Below, piece after piece: positions 20,242 through 27,781 of a stretch of 64,000 bases of DNA (within the stretch, counting starts at the first letter, position 1; each line of letters opens with the position of its first letter). A program made the position numbers and the translations under genes. The notes under the pieces were generated by a model. That model saw nothing but the letters and a program-made list of their open reading frames with translations. It made no database searches and was not told where the DNA came from. The DNA lies in contig JAFEBL010000020.1 in NCBI GenBank assembly GCA_018242665.1, positions 30,544-94,543 of the forward strand, given 5' to 3'. The stretch is from Nitrospira sp. GTDB lineage: Bacteria > Nitrospirota > Nitrospiria > Nitrospirales > Nitrospiraceae.

Positions 20242-20718
20242 ATGAAAGCTAAACAGGGCGTAATCGACTTACTCAATAAAATACTGACAGCTGATCTCAC
20301 CGCCATCAATCAATACTTCGTCCATGCGAAGATGTGCGCGAATTGGGGATATGATCGCCTCCACCATAAGGTGAGAGAGCGTAGTATCGATGAGATGAAG
20401 GATGCCGACGAGTTGATCAGCCACATTCTGTACTTGGAAGGTGTGCCTAACGTGCAGCGGATGAATACCGTGCACATTGGGGAGACGGTTCCCGAGCAGT
20501 TGAAGCTTGACCTCAAGGCCGAGCAGGAAATGTTGGCGCTGTTGAGCGAAGGCGTGACCCATTGCGCGAAGGTCAGTGACTTTACGACCCGGCATATGCT
20601 TGAGGACATGGCCAAGGATGTGGATGGGCACATCGATTGGATCGAGACGCAAATGGAAACGATCAAGCAAATCGGTGTCGAGAATTATCTGGCTGAGCAG
20701 ATCAAGAAGGACAGTTAA
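20242..20718 (+). CDS. bfr: Bacterioferritin, heme-binding-type subunit
   Basis: Iron-storage 24-mer subunit, 158 residues, co-linear with E. coli Bfr (for example AINQYFVHAKMCANWG, SIDEMKDADELI, GHIDWIETQMETI). Numbering matches E. coli, so ligands can be read directly: heme ligand Met52 is present, but ferroxidase residues are altered: Glu18 to Asp, His54 to Asp and Glu127 to Val, with Glu51, Glu94 and His130 kept. This subunit should bind heme but is unlikely to have a working di-iron ferroxidase site by itself. A strong GGAGGGAGG ribosome-binding site precedes it. The partner gene begins 32 bases downstream. Confidence 0.93.
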   Translation: MKAKQGVIDLLNKILTADLTAINQYFVHAKMCANWGYDRLHHKVRERSIDEMKDADELISHILYLEGVPNVQRMNTVHIGETVPEQLKLDLKAEQEMLALLSEGVTHCAKVSDFTTRHMLEDMAKDVDGHIDWIETQMETIKQIGVENYLAEQIKKDS

Positions 20719-20750
20719 TATCGCGCCCTGGCGTGGTGATGGGGGTATGG

Positions 20751-21221
20751 ATGAAAGCGAAAGAGGGAGTCCTCGATATTTTGAACAAAGTGTTGGTCAG
20801 TGAGCTCACCGCGGTGCATCAATATCTGCTGCACGCGGCGCTCTGTAAGCACTGGGGGTATGGTCGGCTTCACGAGCATTTCAGCCACCTGGCCCAGGAA
20901 GAAGTCGGCCATTCCTCTGGCCTCATCGATCACATCCTCTACCTGGGCGGAGCGCCCGAGATGAATCGGCTCGATGCCGTCGCTGTCGGAAAGAAAGTGC
21001 CGGAGTTGTTGGAGGCCGATCTTGCGTTCGAGCGCGAGGATGCAGAGGCATTGCGTGGGGGAATCGCCCATTGTGTCAAGGTCGCAGACTACACGACCAG
21101 ACATCGACTTGAGGAAATGATTGTTGACACGGAGGAGCACATTGAGTGGTTTGAAACCCAGCTCCGCACAATTTCCCAAGTTGGATTGGAACGGTACCTG
21201 GCCGAGCAGATTGCTGGATAA
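20751..21221 (+). CDS. bfr: Bacterioferritin, ferroxidase-type subunit
   Basis: 156 residues from the ATG at 20751; the frame also opens with GTG codons at 20733 but the MKAK start matches its neighbour and GGGGGT lies in front of it. By E. coli numbering Glu18, Glu51, His54, Glu94 and His130 of the di-iron site are present; position 127 is Thr instead of Glu, with Glu at 128 and 129. The heme ligand Met52 is Val. It is thus the mirror image of the upstream subunit, and the two probably co-assemble, as described for two-gene bacterioferritins in Neisseria and Magnetospirillum. The co-assembly here is inference. Confidence 0.92.
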   Translation: MKAKEGVLDILNKVLVSELTAVHQYLLHAALCKHWGYGRLHEHFSHLAQEEVGHSSGLIDHILYLGGAPEMNRLDAVAVGKKVPELLEADLAFEREDAEALRGGIAHCVKVADYTTRHRLEEMIVDTEEHIEWFETQLRTISQVGLERYLAEQIAG

Positions 21222-21471
21222 GTCATCACGTGCTTGAAGAATGAGGGCCGGTCGGCGCGTGTGAAACTCTTGGCTGGCCGGCCCCAGGGTTTTCTCTCGC
21301 GACCCCGTCCACCACAAGTTGCGCACTCGAGTCATACTGGTGCTGCAACGCACGGCAGTGTTCCCTTTGCTTTTCTTGCTCGGTGTCTGAGTGATCCCTT
21401 CCTCAATCTTTTCTACGATTGCTCGTTCGATAGACCCCTACTACCAAGACAGGTATTGGGAAGCGACTTCG

Positions 21472-22002
21472 CTAGCGGGCCTGCTGCCGGATTGAGAGCA
21501 TGCGCAATTGCAGCGGAGAATGTCCTGTCGCTCTCTTGAAGAAATGGCTGAAGGCGAATTGATCGCTGAAGCCTAGGCTCGCCGCAATTTCAGCCAGCGT
21601 CTGACCGCTGGTGCGAAGCAGCGTACTTCCGAGCTCCACCCGGTACCGCCGTAGATATGTCGAAAAGGGTTCGCCCATCATTTTGGCAAACAGATCGGAG
21701 CAATACTTTTCTGAATAGCCTAAGAATTGTGCCAACACCTTCAGGCTCATGCCGCGGTGCAGATTATCGCTAATAAATGCTGTGATACGGGCAGGGAGTG
21801 TCTGGGCGGTGGAAGGCGCCCTGTTGTGTGGGGCCAACACGTGTGACAGGTTGAAGAGATCGCAGACGAGGGTGCGAAGTTCGTGCTCTGTTCGGACTTG
21901 CTCCAATCGATCTGCCCATTCGGGTGAATGTGCTCGAAGCTCGGCAGCGAGTGTGTGTAGACGGTCAAAGAACAATGGCAAATTTGATGATGTATGTGGC
22001 AT
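21472..22002 (-). CDS. AraC-family transcriptional regulator
   Basis: 176 residues from an ATG at 22002, which has AAGGAGA about 8 bases upstream (a start 9 codons earlier would overlap the preceding gene). The C-terminal ~100 residues carry the two AraC helix-turn-helix units: ARITAFISDNLHRGMSLKVLAQFLGYSEKYCSDLFAKMMG and LAEIAASLGFSDQFAFSHFFKRATGHSPLQLR. The N-terminal ~70 residues are helical and do not look like the AraC sugar-binding cupin, so the signal is unknown. It follows the HD-GYP gene by 23 bases in the same direction, so the two form a likely operon. Confidence 0.88.
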   Translation of the reverse strand: MPHTSSNLPLFFDRLHTLAAELRAHSPEWADRLEQVRTEHELRTLVCDLFNLSHVLAPHNRAPSTAQTLPARITAFISDNLHRGMSLKVLAQFLGYSEKYCSDLFAKMMGEPFSTYLRRYRVELGSTLLRTSGQTLAEIAASLGFSDQFAFSHFFKRATGHSPLQLRMLSIRQQAR

Positions 22003-22025
22003 GCGGCGTCTCCTTCCCGATGGGC

Positions 22026-22775
22026 TCAAAACATTCGAAGATTGGCGTTGGTAGGCAGTGGTGCTACCGGGGCTGGTTCGCGGACTGACTGTAAGAGGAC
22101 ATCATCGTCCGATTGCGCTACTGTGGCCTGGGTGTGTAGGACTTCGCAAAATTTCGCGCAGAGATCAGGGTCAAATTGCGAGCCCGCGGAGGCCTGTAAG
22201 GCACGCAGGGCGGTCTGCCAGGAGGTCGAGCGGGAAACGATGGTATCGAACACGTCCGCGAGTGCCAACATTCTCGCCCCAACTGGGATGTAGGCTCCTC
22301 GAAGTCCATAGGGGTACCCGGCCCCGTCCCATCGTTCGTGATGGTGAGCGATAAGCCGTGCCGGGCCATGCAAAAAGGAAAAGGGGGCAAGAAGGGCTGC
22401 GCCTTCCCTCGGGTGACTTTGGAGGAGCGCATAGTCTTTCAATGAATGCGCGGTAGTCTCGTCGCGGAGGTGTCCCGGCAAGGTGAGCAGCCCGATGTCA
22501 TGTAATAGTGCCGCATACTGCAAATTGAGTCGCTGCTCACGGTCCAAACCGACCTGTCGGGCGAGCAGGAGGGCATAGTGTGCTGTGCGTTCTCCATGAC
22601 CGAAGTGATCCGGAATGACGGACTCAATCTGACGCGCCACCCGTTGGAGTTGAATGAGTCTGACCGATTCCAATGAGTCTTGGGTGAGGTTCAGGTCTTC
22701 CAAGCTACCGAGCTGTTGCCCGACATCCTGGATCAATTGCGCCACGGTGTTGATTGGTACTGCGAGTCGCTCCAT
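22026..22775 (-). CDS. HD-GYP-domain phosphodiesterase-like protein
   Basis: 249 residues. The HD-GYP domain occupies about 60-225 with HGERTAHYALLLARQVG, the metal-binding AALLHDIGLLTLPGHL, a second His in LLQSHPREGA, and the signature AHHHERWDGAGYPYGLRG followed by RMLALADVFDTI. HD-GYP proteins hydrolyse cyclic di-GMP or related dinucleotides; the GYP element is intact as GAGYP. The N-terminal ~55 residues are helical with no recognised sensor. Probable operon with the downstream AraC regulator. Confidence 0.88.
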   Translation of the reverse strand: MERLAVPINTVAQLIQDVGQQLGSLEDLNLTQDSLESVRLIQLQRVARQIESVIPDHFGHGERTAHYALLLARQVGLDREQRLNLQYAALLHDIGLLTLPGHLRDETTAHSLKDYALLQSHPREGAALLAPFSFLHGPARLIAHHHERWDGAGYPYGLRGAYIPVGARMLALADVFDTIVSRSTSWQTALRALQASAGSQFDPDLCAKFCEVLHTQATVAQSDDDVLLQSVREPAPVAPLPTNANLRMF

Positions 22776-22879
22776 GAAACCCTCCGAAATGAACAGAGCC
22801 CAAGACCGTGCGACACGATCTTGAGCTCTGGGTTCGAAACCTCTGGCCGCTGTCTAAGGCATCGCCTCGTTATTCGACG

Positions 22880-23398
22880 TTATCCGTGCTCTCCCCGCTT
22901 TCCTGACAGCAGTGGCTGCTGCAGCACCCACATTTCGTGAAGAGGGATGACCATCATAATCAGGAATCCAACCGTCATGCAGGTATCGCCCGTGAGCATC
23001 GTTAGCACAAAAATGGGGGACACATAACTGATCAGCCAGGGAGACAGCAGGTCGAGCAGCACTCCTCCGAACGAGAGCCACGTGGTAATTGTCTTGAGTC
23101 GATGGCTCGCGCTGGTGAGATAGAGGACATGCACCAAGATCATGAACACCACCGGCATGGTGAACAAATGAAAGTGGGTGACTTCAGCAAGTTCACGAAA
23201 CGACATCGGCTCGCCGAAGGTTGCATCGGATCCACGGTAGTGATCAGCGATCCCTTGGGGCGATAGCCCGGTCATGCTGTGGGCCCAAAAAAATGAAAAC
23301 GTGAAGCCGGCCAGCATCAGCAAGAGAAAAAACGTATAGACGAGCCTGATGTGGCGATCCGAGTCACGGAGCCGAAATCGAGTGTTGAAATTGCGCAT
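22880..23398 (-). CDS. Four-helix His-rich inner-membrane protein of the flavin/iron locus
   Basis: 172 residues with four predicted transmembrane helices at about 18-40, 76-96, 105-125 and 130-152. Histidines at 40, 77, 90 and 154 lie at or in the helices and could ligate heme b, but no recognised cytochrome family is evident. The segment ADHYRGSDATFGEPMSFRELAEVTHFHLF between helices 1 and 2 looks conserved and functional. The gene begins 12 bases after the FMN-binding protein and is last of a five-gene minus-strand operon. A role as the membrane electron conduit to the flavoprotein is inferred from position only. Confidence 0.7.
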   Translation of the reverse strand: MRNFNTRFRLRDSDRHIRLVYTFFLLLMLAGFTFSFFWAHSMTGLSPQGIADHYRGSDATFGEPMSFRELAEVTHFHLFTMPVVFMILVHVLYLTSASHRLKTITTWLSFGGVLLDLLSPWLISYVSPIFVLTMLTGDTCMTVGFLIMMVIPLHEMWVLQQPLLSGKRGEHG

Positions 23399-23410
23399 GA
23401 CCGCGGAGAA

Positions 23411-24100
23411 TCAGTTCCCAAAAATCGACTTGAAGAAACCCTTATCCGTTTTTTGAGCGGTCACGGTGTCGCTGCCCAGTCCTTGGGGCTTCAAATAGAA
23501 TTCATCGACTAAGACCAGCACCCGTTTAATGCCTGCGGTCATGGACCGGACGGACATCGTTGCTCCGCTGATGTTGATGATGTCTTTGTTGATCCGAACC
23601 GGATCAAGGACGGACTTCCCTTCGTACTGGACGTTAAACCGCTTCGTGCGCACTTCACTGCCTCGCGCTTCGCGAAAGACGAGCAGTTCGACGTTGGAGA
23701 CAACGCCGTGGGCATCGACTCCGACCATATAGGTCATAGGCTTGTGTTTGCCGATGGTGTTTTGCACGAGCGCATACCCGTCGATGTGCGTGCCGGTTTC
23801 GCCAAGATAGACTTCGAAGGATTCCTCGGGGAATTTCCAGCCGATGCGGTTCTCGACGATCGCCTTTTTGTCCGCGGGGATAGTCAACAGTTCCTTCCTG
23901 ATGCGTTCGGATTTTGGAAACATCAATTTGATCGCGTCCTCTTCGGTGAGAAACACTTCAGCCATCGTCATTTCTTGTTCTGTCAAGTAACGTTTGAGTT
24001 CATTATCCCAGACCCGTTCCGCCCGAAGAAGAGAAGGGGATAGCAAGTACAACAGCATCATTGAGCAGGCAAGCCGATGAGCGTTCATGTGGGCAGACAT
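23411..24100 (-). CDS. Exported FMN-binding-domain protein (ApbE substrate type)
   Basis: 229 residues. An N-terminal signal peptide (hydrophobic about 10-25, LACSMMLLYLLSPSLLRA) is followed by an FMN-binding domain related to NqrC/RnfG. Near the C-terminus the flavinylation motif ISGATMS is present, with Thr181 the expected attachment site for FMN delivered by ApbE, whose gene lies 2.5 kb away at 26575. Known roles of such proteins are electron transfer in Nqr/Rnf and in extracytosolic flavin systems; neither Nqr nor Rnf genes are nearby, so this is a stand-alone module. It overlaps the upstream lipoprotein gene by 16 bases and is followed by the His-rich membrane protein. Confidence 0.88.
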   Translation of the reverse strand: MSAHMNAHRLACSMMLLYLLSPSLLRAERVWDNELKRYLTEQEMTMAEVFLTEEDAIKLMFPKSERIRKELLTIPADKKAIVENRIGWKFPEESFEVYLGETGTHIDGYALVQNTIGKHKPMTYMVGVDAHGVVSNVELLVFREARGSEVRTKRFNVQYEGKSVLDPVRINKDIINISGATMSVRSMTAGIKRVLVLVDEFYLKPQGLGSDTVTAQKTDKGFFKSIFGN

Positions 24101-24549
24101 CCTTGTTCTTTCAGTTTGGCGTTGATTCGGTCAACGATTTCATTTGTCGCCACTTCAGACGGCTCGGCAGGCCACCACTTAGTAGCTTGTGACGTGGCTC
24201 CTCCTCGCGAATGCCACCGCTGTCTGGTTTCTAAGACGCTTACAGAGGTCACATCGGTCGTTCGATTAATGGAAAGGCTCAAGCGTGCGCGCTCTTTGTT
24301 CCCAAATCCTTCTCGTGAAAAAATGCCGAAAGAGCGTTCCGTAAGCGGGGCGACATCCATCCATCCAGTTTCAATCGACCCCTTCTCCTTGCTTGATGAC
24401 GCGATGGATTCTCCCTTCATCACTTCCAGGGATGCATCCCAAACCATATCGTAGGAGCAGGCATAGAATTGTTTTCGGTCTCCACTCAATGTGGCGCAAC
24501 CTGCGCAGATTGAGAGGAGTATCAGTGCAGCTATCCGTGAGGTCAACAC
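24085..24549 (-). CDS. Putative lipoprotein of the flavin/iron locus
   Basis: 154 residues if started at the GTG at 24549 (GGAG 11 bases upstream); the frame is open to 24651 but that would run into the porin gene and bury the signal sequence. The N-terminus then reads as a lipoprotein signal with hydrophobic AALILLSICAGC, acylated Cys at residue 18. The remainder (YDMVWDASLEVMKGE, LSLSINRTTDVTSVSVLETRQRWHS, IVDRINAKLKEQG) resembles small periplasmic lipoproteins of the BamC/DUF799-like alpha-beta type, but I do not recognise a family. Its 3' end overlaps the FMN-binding gene, so they are co-translated. Confidence 0.68.
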   Translation of the reverse strand: MLTSRIAALILLSICAGCATLSGDRKQFYACSYDMVWDASLEVMKGESIASSSKEKGSIETGWMDVAPLTERSFGIFSREGFGNKERARLSLSINRTTDVTSVSVLETRQRWHSRGGATSQATKWWPAEPSEVATNEIVDRINAKLKEQGCLPT

Positions 24550-24616
24550 AGCGATCAGGGCTCCATCGTCTGCAGGCGATCCCTCTTTGCGAGAGAGCGC
24601 CTGCACTAAAGTAAGG

Positions 24617-26092
24617 TTAGAAGTACGTTGCAGCTGAGATGACAAACGCACTGTCGTGAATTCTCTCTCCGGTGTTCGGGTTAAATGCTTTCGGCATATA
24701 TTGATAGCTGACCTTAAAGACAGTATCTTCCACAGGACGATAGTTCAGACCAAAAGAGATCTGCTCCAACTCACCCTGATTCTCACCACGATTGTCGCGG
24801 TTTAAGTTCACGCGGTCATATCGAACAACGGCCGTGAAGGTGGACCCTTCGCCGAACCGCTTGGGTGAGAGCTTGGTCAGGAATGCAGGCATGAAGTGGT
24901 AGTTGCCTTGCAGGTAGAATCCTTGCATCCGTTGCGGTGGCCCGGCAAAGGAATTCAAGGTATTGATGCCGGTCAGGAAGGTTCCAGGTGTCGCGAATGT
25001 GGCGCCTGGAATGGCACGGGAGTTTCCTCTGGAATAGGCCCATGCGGCCTCACCGAGGATTTCAAATGGTCCCTTTTGAAGCGTCCAATCAATCGCTGTA
25101 ATGCTCAGCGGGTTATAGCTGGTGGCGGATTGATTCCCATAATAACTCGATCCTGCGACTTCAACCCCTAGCATGGGGCTGAAGGCCACGCGACCTGAAA
25201 CCGCTTTCCCGTTGTTAATATCCAAGCCGTCATTGGAAGCACATTTCCGTTGACGGGAGTTTCGAGTCCCGTTTTCCTCGCTGATTCGTGGAGATCCATC
25301 CTGGTTGTATCCGCAAGGGCCGGTGGTCACGTAAAACTCATAGTCCAGTTTACTGGTGCGGCCTGGATAGAGAGTGCCATAGAACCCCATTCCGGTTTCG
25401 GCCATGGTCGACGGAATGATGAGTTGGCTGACGAGTGGTCGATCGGTCAGGTCGTTCAGCGGCGAATCGTGTAGCAAGTTGAACTTGCCGATAGGAATGA
25501 GCAAGATTCCCGCCCTGAGGTTGAATGGTTCATGTACCAAGTAGTCGATATGGGCAAATTCCAGACTGATTTCATTGTCACTGGTTTCTCGAATGCCGTG
25601 TTCGATCTCAATTTCTGATGCGAACTTTACATGTTCGGTAATGTCGGCATAGATGAAGGGAACAAATCGTTGCTGGTCGAATCCATTCGTCGTTCCGCTT
25701 CCAAATCCGCCCGTTTCTATGACGCCTTTACTATGGGCTCGATATTGAATGTCCATGTACCCGCCCACAATAGCCTTCGGGGCTGAAACGAATGGCTTGG
25801 CATACACCAATCGACCTGATCCGGTCGAGCCGAACGACAGCGCAGGTTGCGTGTCCGCGCGGCGTTCCTTTCCAACCTCCGGAAGCGTGCCGATCCCAGG
25901 TTCACTACCCGGAGCCACCATGCCTTCTCTTCGTTCGGACACTCCTTCCCGCCGCTCATGCTCCTGCAATCGTTTTTCAACCGCTTCGTCAACCAGCTTC
26001 TTGATCTCCTCCGGGGTCATGTTTTCTGCCAACGCCGGCATCGCCGACAGACTGGCCAGCACGAGAGCCCCGAGGAATGCCCGCATCTTCAT
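24617..26092 (-). CDS. Outer-membrane porin
   Basis: 491 residues. Signal peptide with cleavage after AMPALA (residue 22), then a short coiled coil (MTPEEIKKLVDEAVEKRLQEHERRE) that probably contacts peptidoglycan or forms a trimer stalk, a disordered Pro/Gly/Glu linker, and a beta-barrel of about 390 residues ending in an aromatic residue (SAATYF), as required for Bam insertion. Alternating amphipathic strands such as RFVPFIYADITEHVKFASEIEIEHGI are typical. It resembles OprP/OprO-type and uncharacterised porins; there is no plug domain or TonB box. GGAGG lies just before the ATG. Second gene of the operon behind the Fur-box-like promoter. Confidence 0.82.
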   Translation of the reverse strand: MKMRAFLGALVLASLSAMPALAENMTPEEIKKLVDEAVEKRLQEHERREGVSERREGMVAPGSEPGIGTLPEVGKERRADTQPALSFGSTGSGRLVYAKPFVSAPKAIVGGYMDIQYRAHSKGVIETGGFGSGTTNGFDQQRFVPFIYADITEHVKFASEIEIEHGIRETSDNEISLEFAHIDYLVHEPFNLRAGILLIPIGKFNLLHDSPLNDLTDRPLVSQLIIPSTMAETGMGFYGTLYPGRTSKLDYEFYVTTGPCGYNQDGSPRISEENGTRNSRQRKCASNDGLDINNGKAVSGRVAFSPMLGVEVAGSSYYGNQSATSYNPLSITAIDWTLQKGPFEILGEAAWAYSRGNSRAIPGATFATPGTFLTGINTLNSFAGPPQRMQGFYLQGNYHFMPAFLTKLSPKRFGEGSTFTAVVRYDRVNLNRDNRGENQGELEQISFGLNYRPVEDTVFKVSYQYMPKAFNPNTGERIHDSAFVISAATYF

Positions 26093-26228
26093 GGGTATCC
26101 TCCATCCACGAGTAAGGTTGTCATATGACTCGGGACTCTCGATGGTCTCTGGTCTGCTAAGAATGCATGTCTGTGAGATTGAAGCCCTCGACTTGTACTG
26201 GTGAGAACGCCTCCTTTCATGAATCGAA

Positions 26229-26408
26229 TCATGCCGGTACCGTGCTCCATCCTTCGATTGCGGTGAAAGGGATCACAACGATACGCTTACAGCGTTTGCA
26301 CTTCAGCTCAAGGCCTTGCCCCCCAACCTTGGCGATGAGTTGGCCACATTCACATCTGGTTTCGCTGTCTTGGCAGGAGTGAGTTACTAGATCGTTGCGA
26401 ACAGCCAT
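26229..26408 (-). CDS. Com-like zinc-ribbon microprotein
   Basis: 59 residues, too short for most gene finders. Two CxC/CxxC knuckles form a zinc ribbon: RCECGQLIAKVGGQGLELKC then KRCKRIVVIPF. This spacing and the following hydrophobic strand match the Mu Com family of small zinc-ribbon proteins, in phage a translational activator. The ATG at 26408 has only a weak AAGG upstream. It is the first gene after the promoter with the Fur-box-like site, 136 bases before the porin gene, so it may be a leader regulator of the operon. Function here is unknown. Confidence 0.65.
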   Translation of the reverse strand: MAVRNDLVTHSCQDSETRCECGQLIAKVGGQGLELKCKRCKRIVVIPFTAIEGWSTVPA

Positions 26409-26436
26409 GGAAACCCGGCCTTGGTAATTGTGAAAT

Positions 26437-26451
26437 TGAGAACGATTATTA
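26437..26451 (-). promoter_or_regulatory. Fur-box-like operator
   Basis: On the plus strand TGAGAAC-G-ATTATTA fits the 7-1-7 Fur pattern TGATAAT-N-ATTATCA with three mismatches in fourteen. It overlaps the -10 element of the minus-strand promoter at 26449-26478, the usual position for Fur repression. A fur gene lies 7 kb away. Confidence 0.55.
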
Positions 26452-26478
26452 ATATCCTGATCGATGTCGGATTGTCAA
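26449..26478 (-). promoter_or_regulatory. Sigma-70-type promoter of the zinc-ribbon/porin/FMN-binding operon
   Basis: Reading the minus strand, a perfect TTGACA (26478-26473) is followed after 18 bases by TATTAA (26454-26449). The start codon of the zinc-ribbon gene is about 40 bases further. The overlapping Fur-box-like site suggests iron repression. Confidence 0.6.
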
Positions 26479-26574
26479 GCCTAGGCACATCTCCCAATAT
26501 GGCCGAACACATTTGCAATCTGTAGAGCAGCCAGAGAATATGGCGATGTATGCTCACTCAAGCGCGAGGCATGA

Positions 26575-27681
26575 ATGGAATGCGACAAATTCATAAGATT
26601 CTCTGAAAGTTTGTGTGCCACAGATCGAAAACGGGTGCATACCAAACCAGTGCGGTTGTTCTCGGCCATGATCGCACTGGCGGGTTCTCTTTGGGCGTTC
26701 GGCGGTTGTGCAGGGCCGACGCCCAGTCCTGCGCCGGTGATTGTGAAGAGGACGCAGATGCAGATGGGAACCCTGGTGACAATCACAGCGGTGGCATCGG
26801 ACCGCCAGGCGGCGCAGGAGGCAACATCGGCGGGATTTCAGGAGATCCATCGACTAGAGGGGTTGCTGAGCACCTGGATTAAAGACAGTGAACTATCACG
26901 CCTCAATGCGGCGGCAGGAACAGGTGCCGTGCCAATCAGCCCCGAGACCATGCAGGTGTTGGAAGATTCGGTGAAGATCTCCATGCTGACAGGGGGAGGC
27001 TTCAATATTCTGATAGGCCCTGCTGTGGATGTGTGGAGTGTGCTTGATCGACAACAGATTCCGTCCGAGGCTGAGTTGGCCGCAATTCGCTCCCTGACCG
27101 ACCTCGGCTCGCTGTATCTTGATAAGAAACATGGGGCAGTCAAGCTCAACAAAACTGGTATGCGTGTAGATGTCGGTGGAATCGGTAAAGGATATGCTGC
27201 CGACATGGCCGTGGCGGCAATGAGGAACGCGGGCGCGACTGCGGGAGTGGTTGCCCTATCTGGAGATATCAAGACCTTCGGGTTGCTTCCCGACGGGCAA
27301 ACGTTTCCGTTCGGTATACGGCACCCTCGACGGGAGGGGGCTATTCTGGCATTCATTGACCTTCAGGACGAAGCGATTTCAACGGCGGGGGACTACGAGC
27401 GGTTTTTTGAGCGAGACGGGGTGCGATATCATCACATCCTGGATCCAGCCACTCTCCAGCCCGCCCGGGATTGCCAAAGCGTGACGGTTGTGGCTCCTGA
27501 TGGTGTGACCGCGGATGGATTGGATACGGGTATTTTTGTCATGGGCCGAGAGCGAGGCATGGCGTTGATCGAACAGTTGCCTGGCGTCGGGGCGGTCATC
27601 GTGGACCGGGACGGAAAAGTATGGGTGTCGTCCTATCTGCGTGGGCGAGTGAGGATGAACGAGGAGGGTGCCGGTCAGTGA
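26575..27681 (+). CDS. apbE: FAD:protein FMN transferase
   Basis: Covalently attaches FMN from FAD to Ser/Thr in FMN-binding domains in the periplasm. 368 residues from the ATG at 26575; a GTG at about 26634 is an alternative. Lipoprotein signal ALAGSLWAFGGC with acylated Cys. The ApbE domain follows: QMGTLVTITAV, LEGLLSTWIKDSELSRLN, the GVALSGDIKTFG strand, and STAGDYERFFERDGVRYHHILDPATLQPA (Mg/FAD-binding loop), ending with a GLDTGIFVMG motif. Divergent from the operon that encodes a SGAT-containing FMN-binding protein, its obvious substrate. Confidence 0.95.
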   Translation: MECDKFIRFSESLCATDRKRVHTKPVRLFSAMIALAGSLWAFGGCAGPTPSPAPVIVKRTQMQMGTLVTITAVASDRQAAQEATSAGFQEIHRLEGLLSTWIKDSELSRLNAAAGTGAVPISPETMQVLEDSVKISMLTGGGFNILIGPAVDVWSVLDRQQIPSEAELAAIRSLTDLGSLYLDKKHGAVKLNKTGMRVDVGGIGKGYAADMAVAAMRNAGATAGVVALSGDIKTFGLLPDGQTFPFGIRHPRREGAILAFIDLQDEAISTAGDYERFFERDGVRYHHILDPATLQPARDCQSVTVVAPDGVTADGLDTGIFVMGRERGMALIEQLPGVGAVIVDRDGKVWVSSYLRGRVRMNEEGAGQ

Positions 27682-27781
27682 GGCACCGATGCGGCGGATC
27701 TATGCGCTTCCGCGACGAGCGACTCCATCGTCAGGATCTCAATCGCCAGAAACGAACCCATAAGGTTATGGTCGATGAGCG

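Noticed and set aside
24617..26092. TonB-dependent receptor
   Set aside because: No plug domain, no TonB box and too short; coiled-coil N-terminus and barrel fit a porin.
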